Shown: positions 1-8,628, numbered from the stretch's first letter. The stretch is 64,000 nucleotides of DNA from Endozoicomonas montiporae CL-33 (GCF_001583435.1 NZ_CP013251.1:3857215-3921214), one strand, 5' to 3'. Notes: generated from the letters alone by a model not told the origin. Made by a program: numbers and translations.

Positions 1-822
1 ACCCACAAAAATAAGATGGGAAAACTGCAGTTTCACACCGGTTTCACGGGCAAGGTCCAGCATTTCATCAATAGCCCGCAGATTATGGGCTTTACCCAAC
101 GGATTCATGGGATAAGTGCCTGATAGCACCGAATAGGCTTTGGCATGAACCGTTAACACCTTGTCGTGTTTTTTTACCAGTCTGGCAACGTCTTTTAATT
201 CTCCGATATTGGCAAACACCCCCGGCTTATACTGCAATCCCAGCGACACTCCGGCAGCACCCTGTGCTAATGCCTCATCCAGCAACGTCAGCATTTCCTC
301 GTGCTGCTGTTGATTCAGTGAACCGGAGTTAAAACCATTTAACGATGTACGACAGACACCATACCCCACCAGACTCAAAAGGTTCGGGCTGGTGCCGTGG
401 GATTGAATACGCTGCTGGTAGCCAGAAAAGCTGTTCCAGTCGATAGAACCATGACCTTCTTTAAACAGCGAGTTTTCAATAAGGTGCTGATGCTGAGTAC
501 CGTGTTTAAAACCAAAAGGGCTGAACCCGCAGTTGCCCACTACCATGGTGGTAACGCCCTGAGCCACGAACGGATTAAAATGTTCGGGGTTATCACTGAT
601 GGCAAAATAATCCATATGGCTATGCACATCGATAAACCCTGGTACAACCACTTTGCCAGTGCAATCGACCTGAATAACACCCTCAAGATCAGAAGCTGTC
701 ATCACGTCATCGTCGGACAATACTTTCAGCCGATCTGACTGGATCAACACATGAGCGGTTCTGGCAGGGTTACCGGTTCCATCAACCAGCGTGCCATTCC
801 TCAGCAAATAGTCAGACGTCAT
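1..822 (-). CDS. N-acyl-D-amino-acid deacylase-family amidohydrolase (5' part only)
   Basis: The reverse strand is open from an ATG at 822 to the window edge (274 codons, no stop), so only the N-terminal part is present. It shows the amidohydrolase start: a small beta-sandwich segment (YLLRNGTLVDGTG), then PGFIDVHSHMD at residues 61-71 carrying the HxH metal ligands, and a GNCGFSPFG segment near residue 97. The combination is typical of D-aminoacylase/N-acyl-D-amino-acid deacylases, zinc enzymes that release D-amino acids from N-acyl forms, for example from peptidoglycan turnover. Full members run about 480-500 residues, so roughly 45% is missing at the left edge. A Shine-Dalgarno-like AAAGGG sits about 7 nt before the ATG, inside a tandem repeat. 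The exact substrate cannot be told from the sequence. Confidence 0.85.
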   Translation of the reverse strand, partial: MTSDYLLRNGTLVDGTGNPARTAHVLIQSDRLKVLSDDDVMTASDLEGVIQVDCTGKVVVPGFIDVHSHMDYFAISDNPEHFNPFVAQGVTTMVVGNCGFSPFGFKHGTQHQHLIENSLFKEGHGSIDWNSFSGYQQRIQSHGTSPNLLSLVGYGVCRTSLNGFNSGSLNQQQHEEMLTLLDEALAQGAAGVSLGLQYKPGVFANIGELKDVARLVKKHDKVLTVHAKAYSVLSGTYPMNPLGKAHNLRAIDEMLDLARETGVKLQFSHLIFVG

Positions 823-863
823 AGCTGCACCCTTTTAGCTGCATCCATTTAGCTGCACCTTTT
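823..863 (-). repeat. Triple 14-bp tandem repeat carrying ribosome-binding-site-like units
   Basis: Three consecutive near-identical units (823-836, 837-850, 851-863, pattern agctgcaccctttt) lie directly upstream of the deacylase start. Read on the coding strand each unit is an AAAAGG-TGCAGCT block, so the ribosome-binding site is effectively present in two or three copies. The unit next to the ATG gives the best spacing. Confidence 0.7.
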
Positions 864-950
864 ATTGTTATTATTGAAAAGTCAGGGTCAGACTAAGTTA
901 GCGCATAACCTATTGCAAGATGCACTCTGGCATAAAAACGCCATAAAAAA

Positions 951-987
951 AGCCTGCGCCACTTCTATCGATGAATGGTCACAGGCT
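951..987. terminator. Weak hairpin between deacylase and broken MBL gene
   Basis: AGCCTG (951-956) pairs with CAGGCT (982-987) around a 25-nt loop. An A-run at the left reads as a U-run on the minus strand, just past the stop of the metallo-hydrolase remnant at 1009. The short stem and long loop make this a low-confidence terminator. Confidence 0.35.
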
Positions 988-1008
988 TCTGTCGCTCAGA
1001 GACTGCTT

Positions 1009-1167
1009 TTATAATTCAACCCACTCTTCCAGCTCCGGCACCCGGGCACTCCAGCCCAGTTCCTGATGAATTTTTTCCGACATTGCCTGAGCAGCCTCAG
1101 CTTCACCGTGTGTTACAAACACCTGTTGCGGAGCCGTCTTGATGCTGCGCAGCCACTCGATATATGA
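1009..1167 (-). pseudogene. C-terminal remnant of MBL-fold/beta-CASP hydrolase
   Basis: On the minus strand this stretch encodes about 52 residues running from SYIEWLRSIKTAP through QQVFVTHGEAEAA to ELEEWVEL and stop. The VTHGE motif and the ELGW segment match the extreme C-terminus of metallo-beta-lactamase-fold, beta-CASP-type RNA-processing hydrolases (family length about 450-470). Its N-terminal counterpart lies on the far side of the IS3 element at 2412-2501. The two remnants total about 80 codons, so some 370 middle codons are gone. This is not a simple insertion but an insertion with a large deletion. Non-functional. Confidence 0.8.
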
Positions 1168-2411
1168 TGGACCCCATAAACTGGACAGGTAGCTAAGTTA
1201 AGTTTTCTGGCTGTAAGATGACCCTGCAGGAGGGAATCATGACAGCAAAAAGAAAACGACATAAGCCCGAATTTAAGGCACAGGTAGCACTCGAAGCCTA
1301 CAAGGGCGAAAAGACCATAAACCAGCTGGCAAGCGAACACGAAGTTGCAGCCGTTCAGGTTAGCCAGTGGAAGCGACAGCTACTCCAGGGGGTTCCAGAA
1401 GTCTTCGGCAGGGCACGGCCAGAGGTAGATCCAGATGCGCTCACTGCCCCCCTGTATCAGGAGATCGGACGGCTTAAAATGGAGCTGGACTGGTTGAAAA
1501 AAAATCTGGCAATGTCCATTGATGACAAACGGAGATGCATAGACCCGGATCACTCGAAGATCAGCATTCAGCGCCAATGTGAACTGGTTGGGTTAAGCAG
1601 GTCAAGCTGGTATTACCAAGCTTCTCCAGCTTTGGAAAGCCCTGAGAATCTGAATCTGATGAGGCTCATTGATGAGCAGTATACACGTACACCGTTTTAC
1701 GGCAGTCGTAAGATAACTGCATGGCTGAATGAGCAGGGCTTTCCGGTCAACAGGAAGCGTATACAGCGACTTATGAGGCTGATGGGCATACAGGCTGTCG
1801 GACCAAAACCGGGCACAAGCCTGAGAAACAAAGAGCATAAGGTTTACCCGTACTTGTTGAACGGCGTTGATATTGTGAGACCCAATCAGGTCTGGAGTAC
1901 TGATATTACGTACTGCCCGATGCCTCAGGGGTTTATGTATCTGGTTGCCATTATTGACTGGTACAGCCGTTACGTGGTCAGCTGGGAGCTGTCGAACACA
2001 CTGGATGCAGACTTCTGTATTCATGCGCTGGGTCGAGCTTTGGAACAAGGTGAACCTGATATATTCAACACTGACCAAGGGTGTCAGTTTACCAGTAATG
2101 ATTTTCTGGCACCTCTTCAGGAACGGGAAATACGTATCAGCATGGACGGGAAAGGGCGAGCACTGGATAACATTTTTGTCGAGAGGCTGTGGCGCTCCGT
2201 CAAACATGAATGGCTGTACACGCATGAATTTCAGACTGTTCCAGAGCTTTATACTGGGCTGGATGAATACTTTGAGTTTTACAACACTGAACGATTACAC
2301 CAGTCGTTGAGTTATAAAACGCCTAAGGCAATTCACTTTGCATGAGGGCTTTGGACCACTGCCAGGACTTAACTTAAATTTGTTGGTTTACTGTCTTGAC
2401 AGTGGGGTCCA
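1168..2411 (+). mobile_element. IS3-family insertion sequence, 1244 bp
   Basis: The ends are imperfect inverted repeats: TGGACCCCA at 1168 and TGGGGTCCA ending at 2411, each followed further inside by TTAAGT-type sequence. One transposase gene fills the element. The flanking bases (atatga on the left, ccatac on the right) share no direct repeat, so there is no target-site duplication. The flanks are the two ends of one deleted gene. The simplest reading is recombination between two copies once inserted in that gene, or an IS-driven adjacent deletion. Confidence 0.85.
1239..2345 (+). CDS. IS3-family transposase, OrfA and OrfB in one frame
   Basis: A 368-residue DDE transposase. Residues 1-60 form the OrfA-type helix-turn-helix (KRHKPEFKAQVALEA, then NQLASEHEV). 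A leucine-rich linker follows (YQEIGRLKMELDWLKK), then the OrfB catalytic core with WSTDITY (first Asp), FNTDQGCQF (second Asp) and the Glu in NIFVERLWRSVK. The C-terminus HQSLSYKTPKAIHF is typical. Most IS3 elements encode OrfA and OrfB in two frames joined by -1 slippage. Here both domains are in a single frame, although a run of eight A (1497-1504) lies exactly at the usual junction. The start at 1239 was chosen because of the strong AGGAGGG 6-7 nt upstream; an in-frame ATG at 1218 lacks this. The protein looks intact and potentially active. Confidence 0.9.
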   Translation: MTAKRKRHKPEFKAQVALEAYKGEKTINQLASEHEVAAVQVSQWKRQLLQGVPEVFGRARPEVDPDALTAPLYQEIGRLKMELDWLKKNLAMSIDDKRRCIDPDHSKISIQRQCELVGLSRSSWYYQASPALESPENLNLMRLIDEQYTRTPFYGSRKITAWLNEQGFPVNRKRIQRLMRLMGIQAVGPKPGTSLRNKEHKVYPYLLNGVDIVRPNQVWSTDITYCPMPQGFMYLVAIIDWYSRYVVSWELSNTLDADFCIHALGRALEQGEPDIFNTDQGCQFTSNDFLAPLQEREIRISMDGKGRALDNIFVERLWRSVKHEWLYTHEFQTVPELYTGLDEYFEFYNTERLHQSLSYKTPKAIHFA

Positions 2412-2501
2412 CCATACCACCAGAATCTTACGACCATGACACTCGACAAGGTATTTCGAACCGGTCACGGTGCCTGTTGCGCCAAGGAACTGTAACTTCA
2501 T
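2412..2501 (-). pseudogene. N-terminal remnant of MBL-fold/beta-CASP hydrolase
   Basis: An ATG at 2501 with a perfect GGGAGG ribosome site (2508-2513) begins MKLQFLGATGTVTGSKYLVE, the signature N-terminus of metallo-beta-lactamase-fold RNA hydrolases. After about 29 residues (ending KILVV) the reading runs into the IS3 element. In intact homologues the next residues are a CGLFQG-type segment followed by the zinc-binding HxHxDH motif, all of which is missing. It pairs with the C-terminal remnant at 1009-1167. Confidence 0.8.
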
Positions 2502-2637
2502 TGTTTTCCTCCCACAGCCTGATCTGATCTTATCGCAGATTTATACGATCAGACAGTACATCGTAAGGTTCGGAACAAGATTGAACTCAATTTATTTTCT
2601 GGCTGGCTCAAAGGCTGATCATTGGATCTCGAAGCTA

Positions 2638-3495
2638 CTATTCTCCATACATCGCCTGATACCTTCCAGCTCCAAAAAAGCAGCGGCTAAAAAAATAAGT
2701 GAACCAATAAATGGCTCTCTGCCGCGAGATGTTATTCTGAAGTCGCCCGTCTGAACCATTGATTAACAAAGTGCCTGAAGGGCTACTACCAGATGTTGAA
2801 CCAGAACACCTTCTAAACCAACTAGCCGATACTCCATACTGCGCCTCCCTGGTAAAACCAGTAGCATAAACGGTGTCATCCACTGGTGTTAAAAATCCAA
2901 GAGTTGATTGGCTCCAGACACCGTAACCATCCTGAGTGCTATGTTCCAGTGGGTATATATCAATGGTAATCTGGCGAGCGACATGACTAATCGTCACCGA
3001 GCTAACCCCTGAAGGTATATAGTTAATTTGATAATTCCACCATCTATCTATCACACCTGTGACGCCGTTATAGCCAATTTGAGCAAATCTATACCTCGGT
3101 AAAAATATTTCATCAAACTCAAAATCATCGGCATCGATCAACTCTCTCAAATGCAGCACAGGCCATCCTGCCAAAGCCAGAAATTCACCATTACTAAGGT
3201 GTGTATCAGCCCCTTCAAAGTGAACAATCTCACCAGCGTCATCACCCTGCTCATTACCTTCAATTCTTCTATAGAGAAACCGGTTTGATGACATCTGGTA
3301 ATTGTCACTCAACCGGCCAACCTCTGAAACTGACAGAGTCGGAGTCGTTTCTGATTTCATTCCCAATACAAAAAGATACTTAGTAAATATTTCATCATTT
3401 TTAGTTACAACGACTTTAAAATACTGCATGGCCTTCACTGATTCGCCATACAGTACAACAAAAAGAACAAGCAATGTGCAGTTCAGAGCTTTCAT
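2638..3495 (-). CDS. Hypothetical secreted protein
   Basis: A 285-residue orphan with an N-terminal Sec-type signal sequence: basic MKALN, hydrophobic CTLLVLFVVLYG and a probable cleavage site after SVKA. The mature part is rich in Tyr, Phe, Trp and acidic residues, with an SGSTSGSSPSG stretch near the C-terminus. No catalytic motif or known domain is recognised. The start at 3495 is preferred over an in-frame ATG at 3507: AGGA lies about 10 nt before 3495, while for 3507 the purine stretch abuts the start codon. It stands alone between the IS3 scar and the divergent nitrate-type transporter operon. It resembles in style the other secreted orphans in this window (10618, 35502, 50993, 62523), though no sequence similarity among them was noticed. 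Confidence 0.6.
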   Translation of the reverse strand: MKALNCTLLVLFVVLYGESVKAMQYFKVVVTKNDEIFTKYLFVLGMKSETTPTLSVSEVGRLSDNYQMSSNRFLYRRIEGNEQGDDAGEIVHFEGADTHLSNGEFLALAGWPVLHLRELIDADDFEFDEIFLPRYRFAQIGYNGVTGVIDRWWNYQINYIPSGVSSVTISHVARQITIDIYPLEHSTQDGYGVWSQSTLGFLTPVDDTVYATGFTREAQYGVSASWFRRCSGSTSGSSPSGTLLINGSDGRLQNNISRQRAIYWFTYFFSRCFFGAGRYQAMYGE

Positions 3496-3724
3496 TAATA
3501 ATGGCATCCTGACTTTTTTGATAAGTAAAACACTTCATCACCAGTTCATTCTAACTGTGCAGTCCCGCACCATAAGCATTCATACGACCACCAGAAACGC
3601 ACACCTTTAGGGCAACCAGATTCTGTGAACACCGTCAAACAACCAGAATGGGCACTGATCGTTATTGGCACAACTTTTGAATATTCAGGTTCAAACCCAC
3701 CCTATTGTTCGGAGAAAAACAAAA

Positions 3725-5092
3725 ATGAAGTGGTTAAAAAGGCTGGCTGTCAGCAGCCTGATTATGGCAGGCGTTACTGCCACCTCCACCCATGCCAAAG
3801 AACTGGGCTGGCCGGAAAAAGAAGAGCTGACCTTCGGCTTTATCAAGCTCACCGATATGGCGCCCATTGCCATTGCCTATGAAAAAGGCTATTTCGAAGA
3901 TGAAGGTCTGTACGTCACCATTGAGGCTCAGGCCAACTGGAAAGTCTTGCTTGATGGCGTTATCGATGGCCGGCTGGACGGTGCCCACATGCTGGCCGGA
4001 CAACCCATTGCTGCCAGCATTGGCTATGGCACCAAAGCCAATATCATTACCCCCTTTTCCATGGATCTGAACGGCAATGGCATTACCGTATCCAACGAGA
4101 TCTGGAAACAGATGAAGCCTAACATTCCTAAAATGGCAGATGGACGACCACAACATCCTATTAAAGCCGATGCCCTGAAGCCGGTGGTTGAAAAATACAA
4201 ATCCGAGGGCAAGCCCTTTAACATGGGCATGGTCTTCCCGGTATCCACCCATAATTACGAACTGCGCTACTGGCTGGCAGCCGGTGGTATCAATCCCGGT
4301 TTCTATGCGCCTCATAAAGGCGACACTTCTGGTCAGATTGATGCCGATGCCCTGTTATCAGTGACCCCGCCACCGCAAATGCCTGCCACTATGGAAGCTG
4401 GCACCATCTACGGCTACTGCGTCGGCGAGCCATGGAATCAACAGGCGGTTTTTAAGAACATTGGCGTACCCGTCGTCACTGACTACGAAATCTGGAAAGA
4501 CAACCCGGAAAAAGTCTTTGGCATCACCGAAGCCTTTGCCGAAAAGTATCCCAATACGACTATCCGTCTTACCCGTGCTCTGATTCGGGCTGCCCAATGG
4601 CTGGATGAAAACAACAATGCCAACCGCCCGGAAGCAGTAAAGATTCTTTCCCAGTCAAACTATGTGGGTGCCGACTATGAAGTCATTGCCAACAGCATGA
4701 CCGGCACCTTTGAGTACGAAAAAGGCGACAAACGTCCGGTACCCGATTTCAATGTTTTCTTTCGCTATAACGCCACCTACCCCTACTACTCGGATGCCAT
4801 CTGGTACCTGACCCAGATGCGCCGCTGGGGACAGATTTCAGAGGACAAGAGCGACGAGTGGTATTTTGAAACGGCGAAGAAAGTGTATCGCCCGGATATC
4901 TACGAAGCCGCAGCCAAATCACTGGTAGCAGACAAACTGGCAACGGCTCAGGATTTCCCGAACTTTGCCACTGAAGACGGTTTCCGCTCGCCCCAGACCC
5001 ACTTTATTGATGGCATTGTTTACAGCGGCCTGAAGCCCAACGAGTACATCAATAAGTTTTCTATTGGCCTGAAGCAGGGTGAAACCCTTTAA
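3725..5092 (+). CDS. NrtA/CmpA-type ABC transporter substrate-binding protein
   Basis: A 455-residue periplasmic binding protein with a Sec signal peptide (MKWLKRL, hydrophobic [10 protein letters not shown], cleavage near THA). The mature N-terminus [29 protein letters not shown] is the hallmark of the NrtA/CmpA/SsuA fold. The internal segment [19 protein letters not shown] and [14 protein letters not shown] are typical of nitrate- and bicarbonate-binding NrtA/CmpA proteins. The family binds nitrate, nitrite, bicarbonate or cyanate; the ligand here is not decided by sequence. The start at 3725 is chosen because the signal peptide begins there and GGAG lies about 10 nt upstream. First gene of a three-gene operon with the permease and ATPase downstream. 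Confidence 0.85.
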   Translation: MKWLKRLAVSSLIMAGVTATSTHAKELGWPEKEELTFGFIKLTDMAPIAIAYEKGYFEDEGLYVTIEAQANWKVLLDGVIDGRLDGAHMLAGQPIAASIGYGTKANIITPFSMDLNGNGITVSNEIWKQMKPNIPKMADGRPQHPIKADALKPVVEKYKSEGKPFNMGMVFPVSTHNYELRYWLAAGGINPGFYAPHKGDTSGQIDADALLSVTPPPQMPATMEAGTIYGYCVGEPWNQQAVFKNIGVPVVTDYEIWKDNPEKVFGITEAFAEKYPNTTIRLTRALIRAAQWLDENNNANRPEAVKILSQSNYVGADYEVIANSMTGTFEYEKGDKRPVPDFNVFFRYNATYPYYSDAIWYLTQMRRWGQISEDKSDEWYFETAKKVYRPDIYEAAAKSLVADKLATAQDFPNFATEDGFRSPQTHFIDGIVYSGLKPNEYINKFSIGLKQGETL

Positions 5093-5181
5093 AACATCCA
5101 ACGGAAATGCAGGGAGCAGTCGCATTTCCATCAACCACCAGCCATGAGCGGAAACGCTATTCAATAAGGAGTCTGATCACA

Positions 5182-6177
5182 ATGGCATCAACCACACCGG
5201 TGGCAGGTACACCCGACAGGTCAGCCATTTCGCTGTCCCTGTTACGCAGTAAACTCTTGCCTGCTCTCAAACCAGTCATTGCCCCGGTTATCGGTGTGCT
5301 GGGTTTTCTACTGCTCTGGACCATTGCCTCACAAAACATTAATACGTCGCTGGGTCAGTTTCCCAATGCAGGCAACGTGTTTGAGCAATTTAGTGCACTT
5401 TATCAGGAGCACGCTCAGGAGAGAGAAAAAGAAGAGGCTTTTTATGAGCGACAGGAAAAGCGTAATGCCGGTCGTGTTGCCAAAGACCCGTCTTATGTAC
5501 CCAAAATTCGTGCCTACACCGGCAAGGAAACCTTTTTTGACCAGATCGGCACCAGTCTGATCACGGTGATGAGCGGATTTTTGCTGGCAGCCATCACTGC
5601 CATCCCCCTCGGCATCGCCGTCGGACTCAGCAAAACACTGAATGCAGCCGTTAATCCTATCATCCAGATTTTTAAGCCGGTCTCGCCGCTGGCCTGGCTG
5701 CCTCTGGTGACCATGGTCGTCAGTGCGTTGTACGCAACACCCGACCCGATGATTCCCAAGGCGTTCCTGAATTCCATGATCACTGTCACACTCTGCTGCC
5801 TGTGGCCCATGGTGATTAATACGGCCGTGGGTGTCGCATCCATTGATAATGATTTAAACAATGTCAGCAAAGTGCTGCGTCTTCCTGCACTGAAGCACGT
5901 TCAGAAAATCGTTCTGCCCGCTTCTGTACCCATGATTTTCACCGGTATGCGCCTGTCTCTCGGCGTTGCCTGGATGGTACTGATTGCTGCCGAAATGCTG
6001 GCACAGAACCCGGGGCTCGGAAAGTTTGTCTGGGATGAGTTCCAGAATGGCAGTTCACAATCCCTGAGCCGGATCATGGCGGCTGTTTTTGTCATTGGTT
6101 TTATTGGCTTTCTGCTCGACCGCTCCATGTTACAGCTGCAAAAGCTGGTTTCCTGGGACAAAAAATCACTGGCATGA
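5182..6177 (+). CDS. NrtB-type ABC transporter permease
   Basis: A 331-residue inner-membrane permease of the BPD_transp_1 family. Hydrophobic segments include VLGFLLLWTIAS, LITVMSGFLLAAITAIPLGI, LAWLPLVTMVVSA, MITVTLCCLWPM, AWMVLIAAEML and VFVIGFIGFLLDR. The EAA-like loop (the conserved docking site for the ATPase) is seen around VLRLPALKHVQKIVLPASVPMI. A long charged insertion (about residues 70-100, with many Lys, Arg and Glu) separates the first and second membrane segments, a feature of NrtB/CmpB proteins. The start at 5182 follows AAGGAGT with good spacing. The gene lies between the binding protein (90-nt gap) and the ATPase (17-nt gap), so one transcript is likely. Confidence 0.85.
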   Translation: MASTTPVAGTPDRSAISLSLLRSKLLPALKPVIAPVIGVLGFLLLWTIASQNINTSLGQFPNAGNVFEQFSALYQEHAQEREKEEAFYERQEKRNAGRVAKDPSYVPKIRAYTGKETFFDQIGTSLITVMSGFLLAAITAIPLGIAVGLSKTLNAAVNPIIQIFKPVSPLAWLPLVTMVVSALYATPDPMIPKAFLNSMITVTLCCLWPMVINTAVGVASIDNDLNNVSKVLRLPALKHVQKIVLPASVPMIFTGMRLSLGVAWMVLIAAEMLAQNPGLGKFVWDEFQNGSSQSLSRIMAAVFVIGFIGFLLDRSMLQLQKLVSWDKKSLA

Positions 6178-6194
6178 CTTAAAGGACTAACACC

Positions 6195-7040
6195 ATGACT
6201 CCTATTCTCGACATCAGTCAGATCGATATGGAATTCCCTACACCCAAGGGGCCGTTTACGGCTTTGAAGGAGGTGGATCTGAAGATTAACAAAGGCGAGT
6301 TTGTCTCTCTTATCGGGCACTCGGGCTGTGGCAAATCGACAGTTCTCAATATTGTTGCCGGCTTGTATCAGGCAACCCGGGGAGGCGTCATTGTTAATGG
6401 CAAAGAGGTATTTGAACCAGGACCAGACCGCGCTGTCGTCTTCCAGAACCACTCTCTGCTTCCCTGGCTGAGTGCTTATGAAAACGTAGAGCTGGCTGTT
6501 GACCAGGTCTTTGGCAAGAAGAAATCCCGCCGGGAAAAACGGGACTGGATCGAACACAACCTGCAGCTGGTGCATATGGAACACGCCATGCACAAACGAC
6601 CCGGAGAAATATCCGGTGGTATGAAACAGCGTGTTGGTATTGCACGGGCACTCGCCATGCAGCCGGATATTCTATTGATGGATGAACCCTTTGGTGCGCT
6701 GGATGCTCTTACTCGTGCCCATATGCAGGACTCATTAATGGAGATTCAGAACGAACTGAACAACACTGTGATTATGATTACTCACGATGTTGATGAAGCC
6801 GTCCTGCTGTCAGACCGTATCGTCATGATGACTAATGGACCGGCAGCCACCATTGGTGAAATTCTTGATATCAACCTTGAACGACCCAGAAACCGCCTGG
6901 AACTGGCCAGCGATCCGGAATACACACGACTGCGTTCGGAAGTTCTGAAATTCCTGTATGAAAAGCAGAGAAAGGTTGAATCCATTACGGTCAAATCCAA
7001 ACCACTCAGTCCTTTGAGAAAAACGACCGAAGCCGCTTAA
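6195..7040 (+). CDS. NrtD-type ABC transporter ATP-binding protein
   Basis: A 281-residue cytoplasmic ATPase. Walker A is GHSGCGKST (residues 41-49), the Q-loop lies in VVFQNHSLLPWLS, the ABC signature is ISGGMKQR, Walker B is ILLMDEPFGALD and the switch histidine is in MITHDVDEA. The domain order and the PGPDRAVVFQNHSLLPW stretch match the NrtD/CmpD/SsuB/TauB group. It has no C-terminal binding-protein fusion as NrtC does. It closes the operon and is followed by a strong hairpin terminator. No nitrate or nitrite reductase is seen nearby, so the substrate may be another small anion. Confidence 0.88.
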   Translation: MTPILDISQIDMEFPTPKGPFTALKEVDLKINKGEFVSLIGHSGCGKSTVLNIVAGLYQATRGGVIVNGKEVFEPGPDRAVVFQNHSLLPWLSAYENVELAVDQVFGKKKSRREKRDWIEHNLQLVHMEHAMHKRPGEISGGMKQRVGIARALAMQPDILLMDEPFGALDALTRAHMQDSLMEIQNELNNTVIMITHDVDEAVLLSDRIVMMTNGPAATIGEILDINLERPRNRLELASDPEYTRLRSEVLKFLYEKQRKVESITVKSKPLSPLRKTTEAA

Positions 7041-7108
7041 TAGTTTCTTTTTATGAGACACAGGGAGGGAAACAACACAAGGAAAATCAGCCATTGCATA
7101 CTCTTGCT

Positions 7109-7145
7109 GGTGAAAAGCCGCGTCCCCGGCTTTTCACCCTTTTTC
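7109..7145 (+). terminator. Rho-independent terminator of the nrt-type operon
   Basis: GGTGAAAAGCCG (7109-7120) pairs perfectly with CGGCTTTTCACC (7127-7138) around a 6-nt loop and is followed by CTTTTTCC. It sits about 70 bp after the ATPase stop and in front of the convergent enolase gene. Confidence 0.85.
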
Positions 7146-7161
7146 CAATCAACGGCCTGTT

Positions 7162-8457
7162 TTACCACTCTACAGGACGAACAAAAGCCTCCTTACCCGC
7201 GTATTCCGCCATATCCCCCAGCTCTTCTTCAATACGCATCAGCTGGTTGTATTTTTCGATCCGCTCACCACGACAAGGGGCTCCGGCTTTTATATGTCCG
7301 GCTCCCAGTGCGACGGTCATATCGGCAATAAATGTATCCATGGTTTCACCGCTGCGATGAGATACAAACGCTCCCCAACCACAGCTGTGACAAAGGTGTA
7401 CAGCATCAACGGTTTCTGTCAGTGTCCCAATCTGGTTCAGTTTGATCAGTGCCGAGTTGGCCACTTCCTGTTCAATGCCTCTGGCAATGTATTCAACGTT
7501 GGTGACAAAAATATCATCGCCCACTATTTCAATCCGGTCACCCAGGGCATCATTTAATTGCGGCCAGCCTTCCCAGTCATCTTCAGCCAGACCATCTTCC
7601 AGCAGGACGATAGGAAAAGCATTAACCAGTTCCCGGTAATAATCGGTCATCGCTTCAGCACTCAGGGAACGTTTTTCGGTCTGTAACTGGTATAAACCGT
7701 CTTTATAAAATTCAGACGACGCCGGATCAATACAAATACCCACATCCTTGCCAGGCTTCAGGCCGGTTTTTTCGATACCCGCAACAATCAGCTCCAACGG
7801 CTCCCTGTTAGATGACACCTGTGGTGCAAACCCGCCTTCATCCCCTACGCCAGCATGGTAGCCTTTTTCCAGCAGCACCGAGCGAAGCGCATGATAAATC
7901 TCGCTCGCCCAGCGCATCGCGTCAGTGAATGTATCGGCGCCATAGGGGGCAATCATGTATTCCTGAAAGTCTGCTCCCTGCCAACGGCTGTGAACGCCAC
8001 CATTCATAACATTGAGACAGGGTACAGGCAGAAGATTTGCACTGATTCCACCGATGTACTGATAGAGAGGCAGCTGTACAGCTGCCGCTGCAGCTCTGGC
8101 GGTTGCCAGTGACACACCCAGAATGGCATTGGCACCCAGTCTTGATTTGTCCCGCGTGCCATCCAGCTGGATCAGTTGATTATCAATCCATGACTGATCC
8201 CGAACATTGGCACCATAAAAATGCTCACTGATTTCTGTGTTAATCCCTTCAACAGCCTGGTGCACCCCTTTGCCGGAATACCGCCCTTCTTCATTGTCTC
8301 TCAGCTCAACAGCTTCCCGGGAGCCGGTGCTGGCACCTGATGGAACGGAAGCTCTTGCCGTTATGCCATTGATCAGACTGCACTCCACCTCAACGGCGGG
8401 GTTTCCTCTGGAATCTAAAATTTCACGGGCATGCAGGCCGTTAATTTCGAAATCCAT
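7162..8457 (-). CDS. eno: Enolase (phosphopyruvate hydratase), divergent copy
   Basis: A 431-residue enolase that interconverts 2-phosphoglycerate and phosphoenolpyruvate. The N-terminal capping domain begins EINGLHAREILDSRGNPAVEV, followed by the SGAS loop (VPSGASTG). Active-site elements are present: GGVH, QEYM, GDEGGFAP, the Mg ligands in CIDPAS, LLEDGL and VGDDIFVTN, the catalytic Lys in ALIKLNQIGT, and SHRSGET. Several usually invariant stretches deviate: GVHSRWQGADFQE replaces the common GAHADNNVDIQEF, and IKAGAPCRGERIEKYNQL replaces IKTGSMSRSDRVAKYNQL. It is not beside pyrG, its usual gammaproteobacterial neighbour. It may therefore be a second, laterally acquired paralogue rather than the primary glycolytic enolase. 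The start at 8457 is supported by GGAGG at 8467-8471. Confidence 0.88.
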   Translation of the reverse strand: MDFEINGLHAREILDSRGNPAVEVECSLINGITARASVPSGASTGSREAVELRDNEEGRYSGKGVHQAVEGINTEISEHFYGANVRDQSWIDNQLIQLDGTRDKSRLGANAILGVSLATARAAAAAVQLPLYQYIGGISANLLPVPCLNVMNGGVHSRWQGADFQEYMIAPYGADTFTDAMRWASEIYHALRSVLLEKGYHAGVGDEGGFAPQVSSNREPLELIVAGIEKTGLKPGKDVGICIDPASSEFYKDGLYQLQTEKRSLSAEAMTDYYRELVNAFPIVLLEDGLAEDDWEGWPQLNDALGDRIEIVGDDIFVTNVEYIARGIEQEVANSALIKLNQIGTLTETVDAVHLCHSCGWGAFVSHRSGETMDTFIADMTVALGAGHIKAGAPCRGERIEKYNQLMRIEEELGDMAEYAGKEAFVRPVEW

Positions 8458-8628
8458 GGGCGTTACCTCCACATAGAGAGAGGTAAATATAGAATGGGCT
8501 ACCCGCAATTGGTAAATAAATTATGGTTTAACCTTATAGACAAAACACCGCAAAAAACCACAAAACAACGGCTAACAGAATCAGAAAACTTCGAAAAAAA
8601 CACAAATTCACAGCTCAAATTTCGGCAA

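Noticed and set aside
1602..2225. 207-codon minus-strand open frame inside the IS3 element
   Set aside because: It is antisense to the transposase with its conserved DDE motifs; composition and content are a shadow of the real gene.
3625..3882. 85-codon frame overlapping the NrtA-like start
   Set aside because: Out of frame with the binding protein, whose signal peptide and ribosome site are clear.
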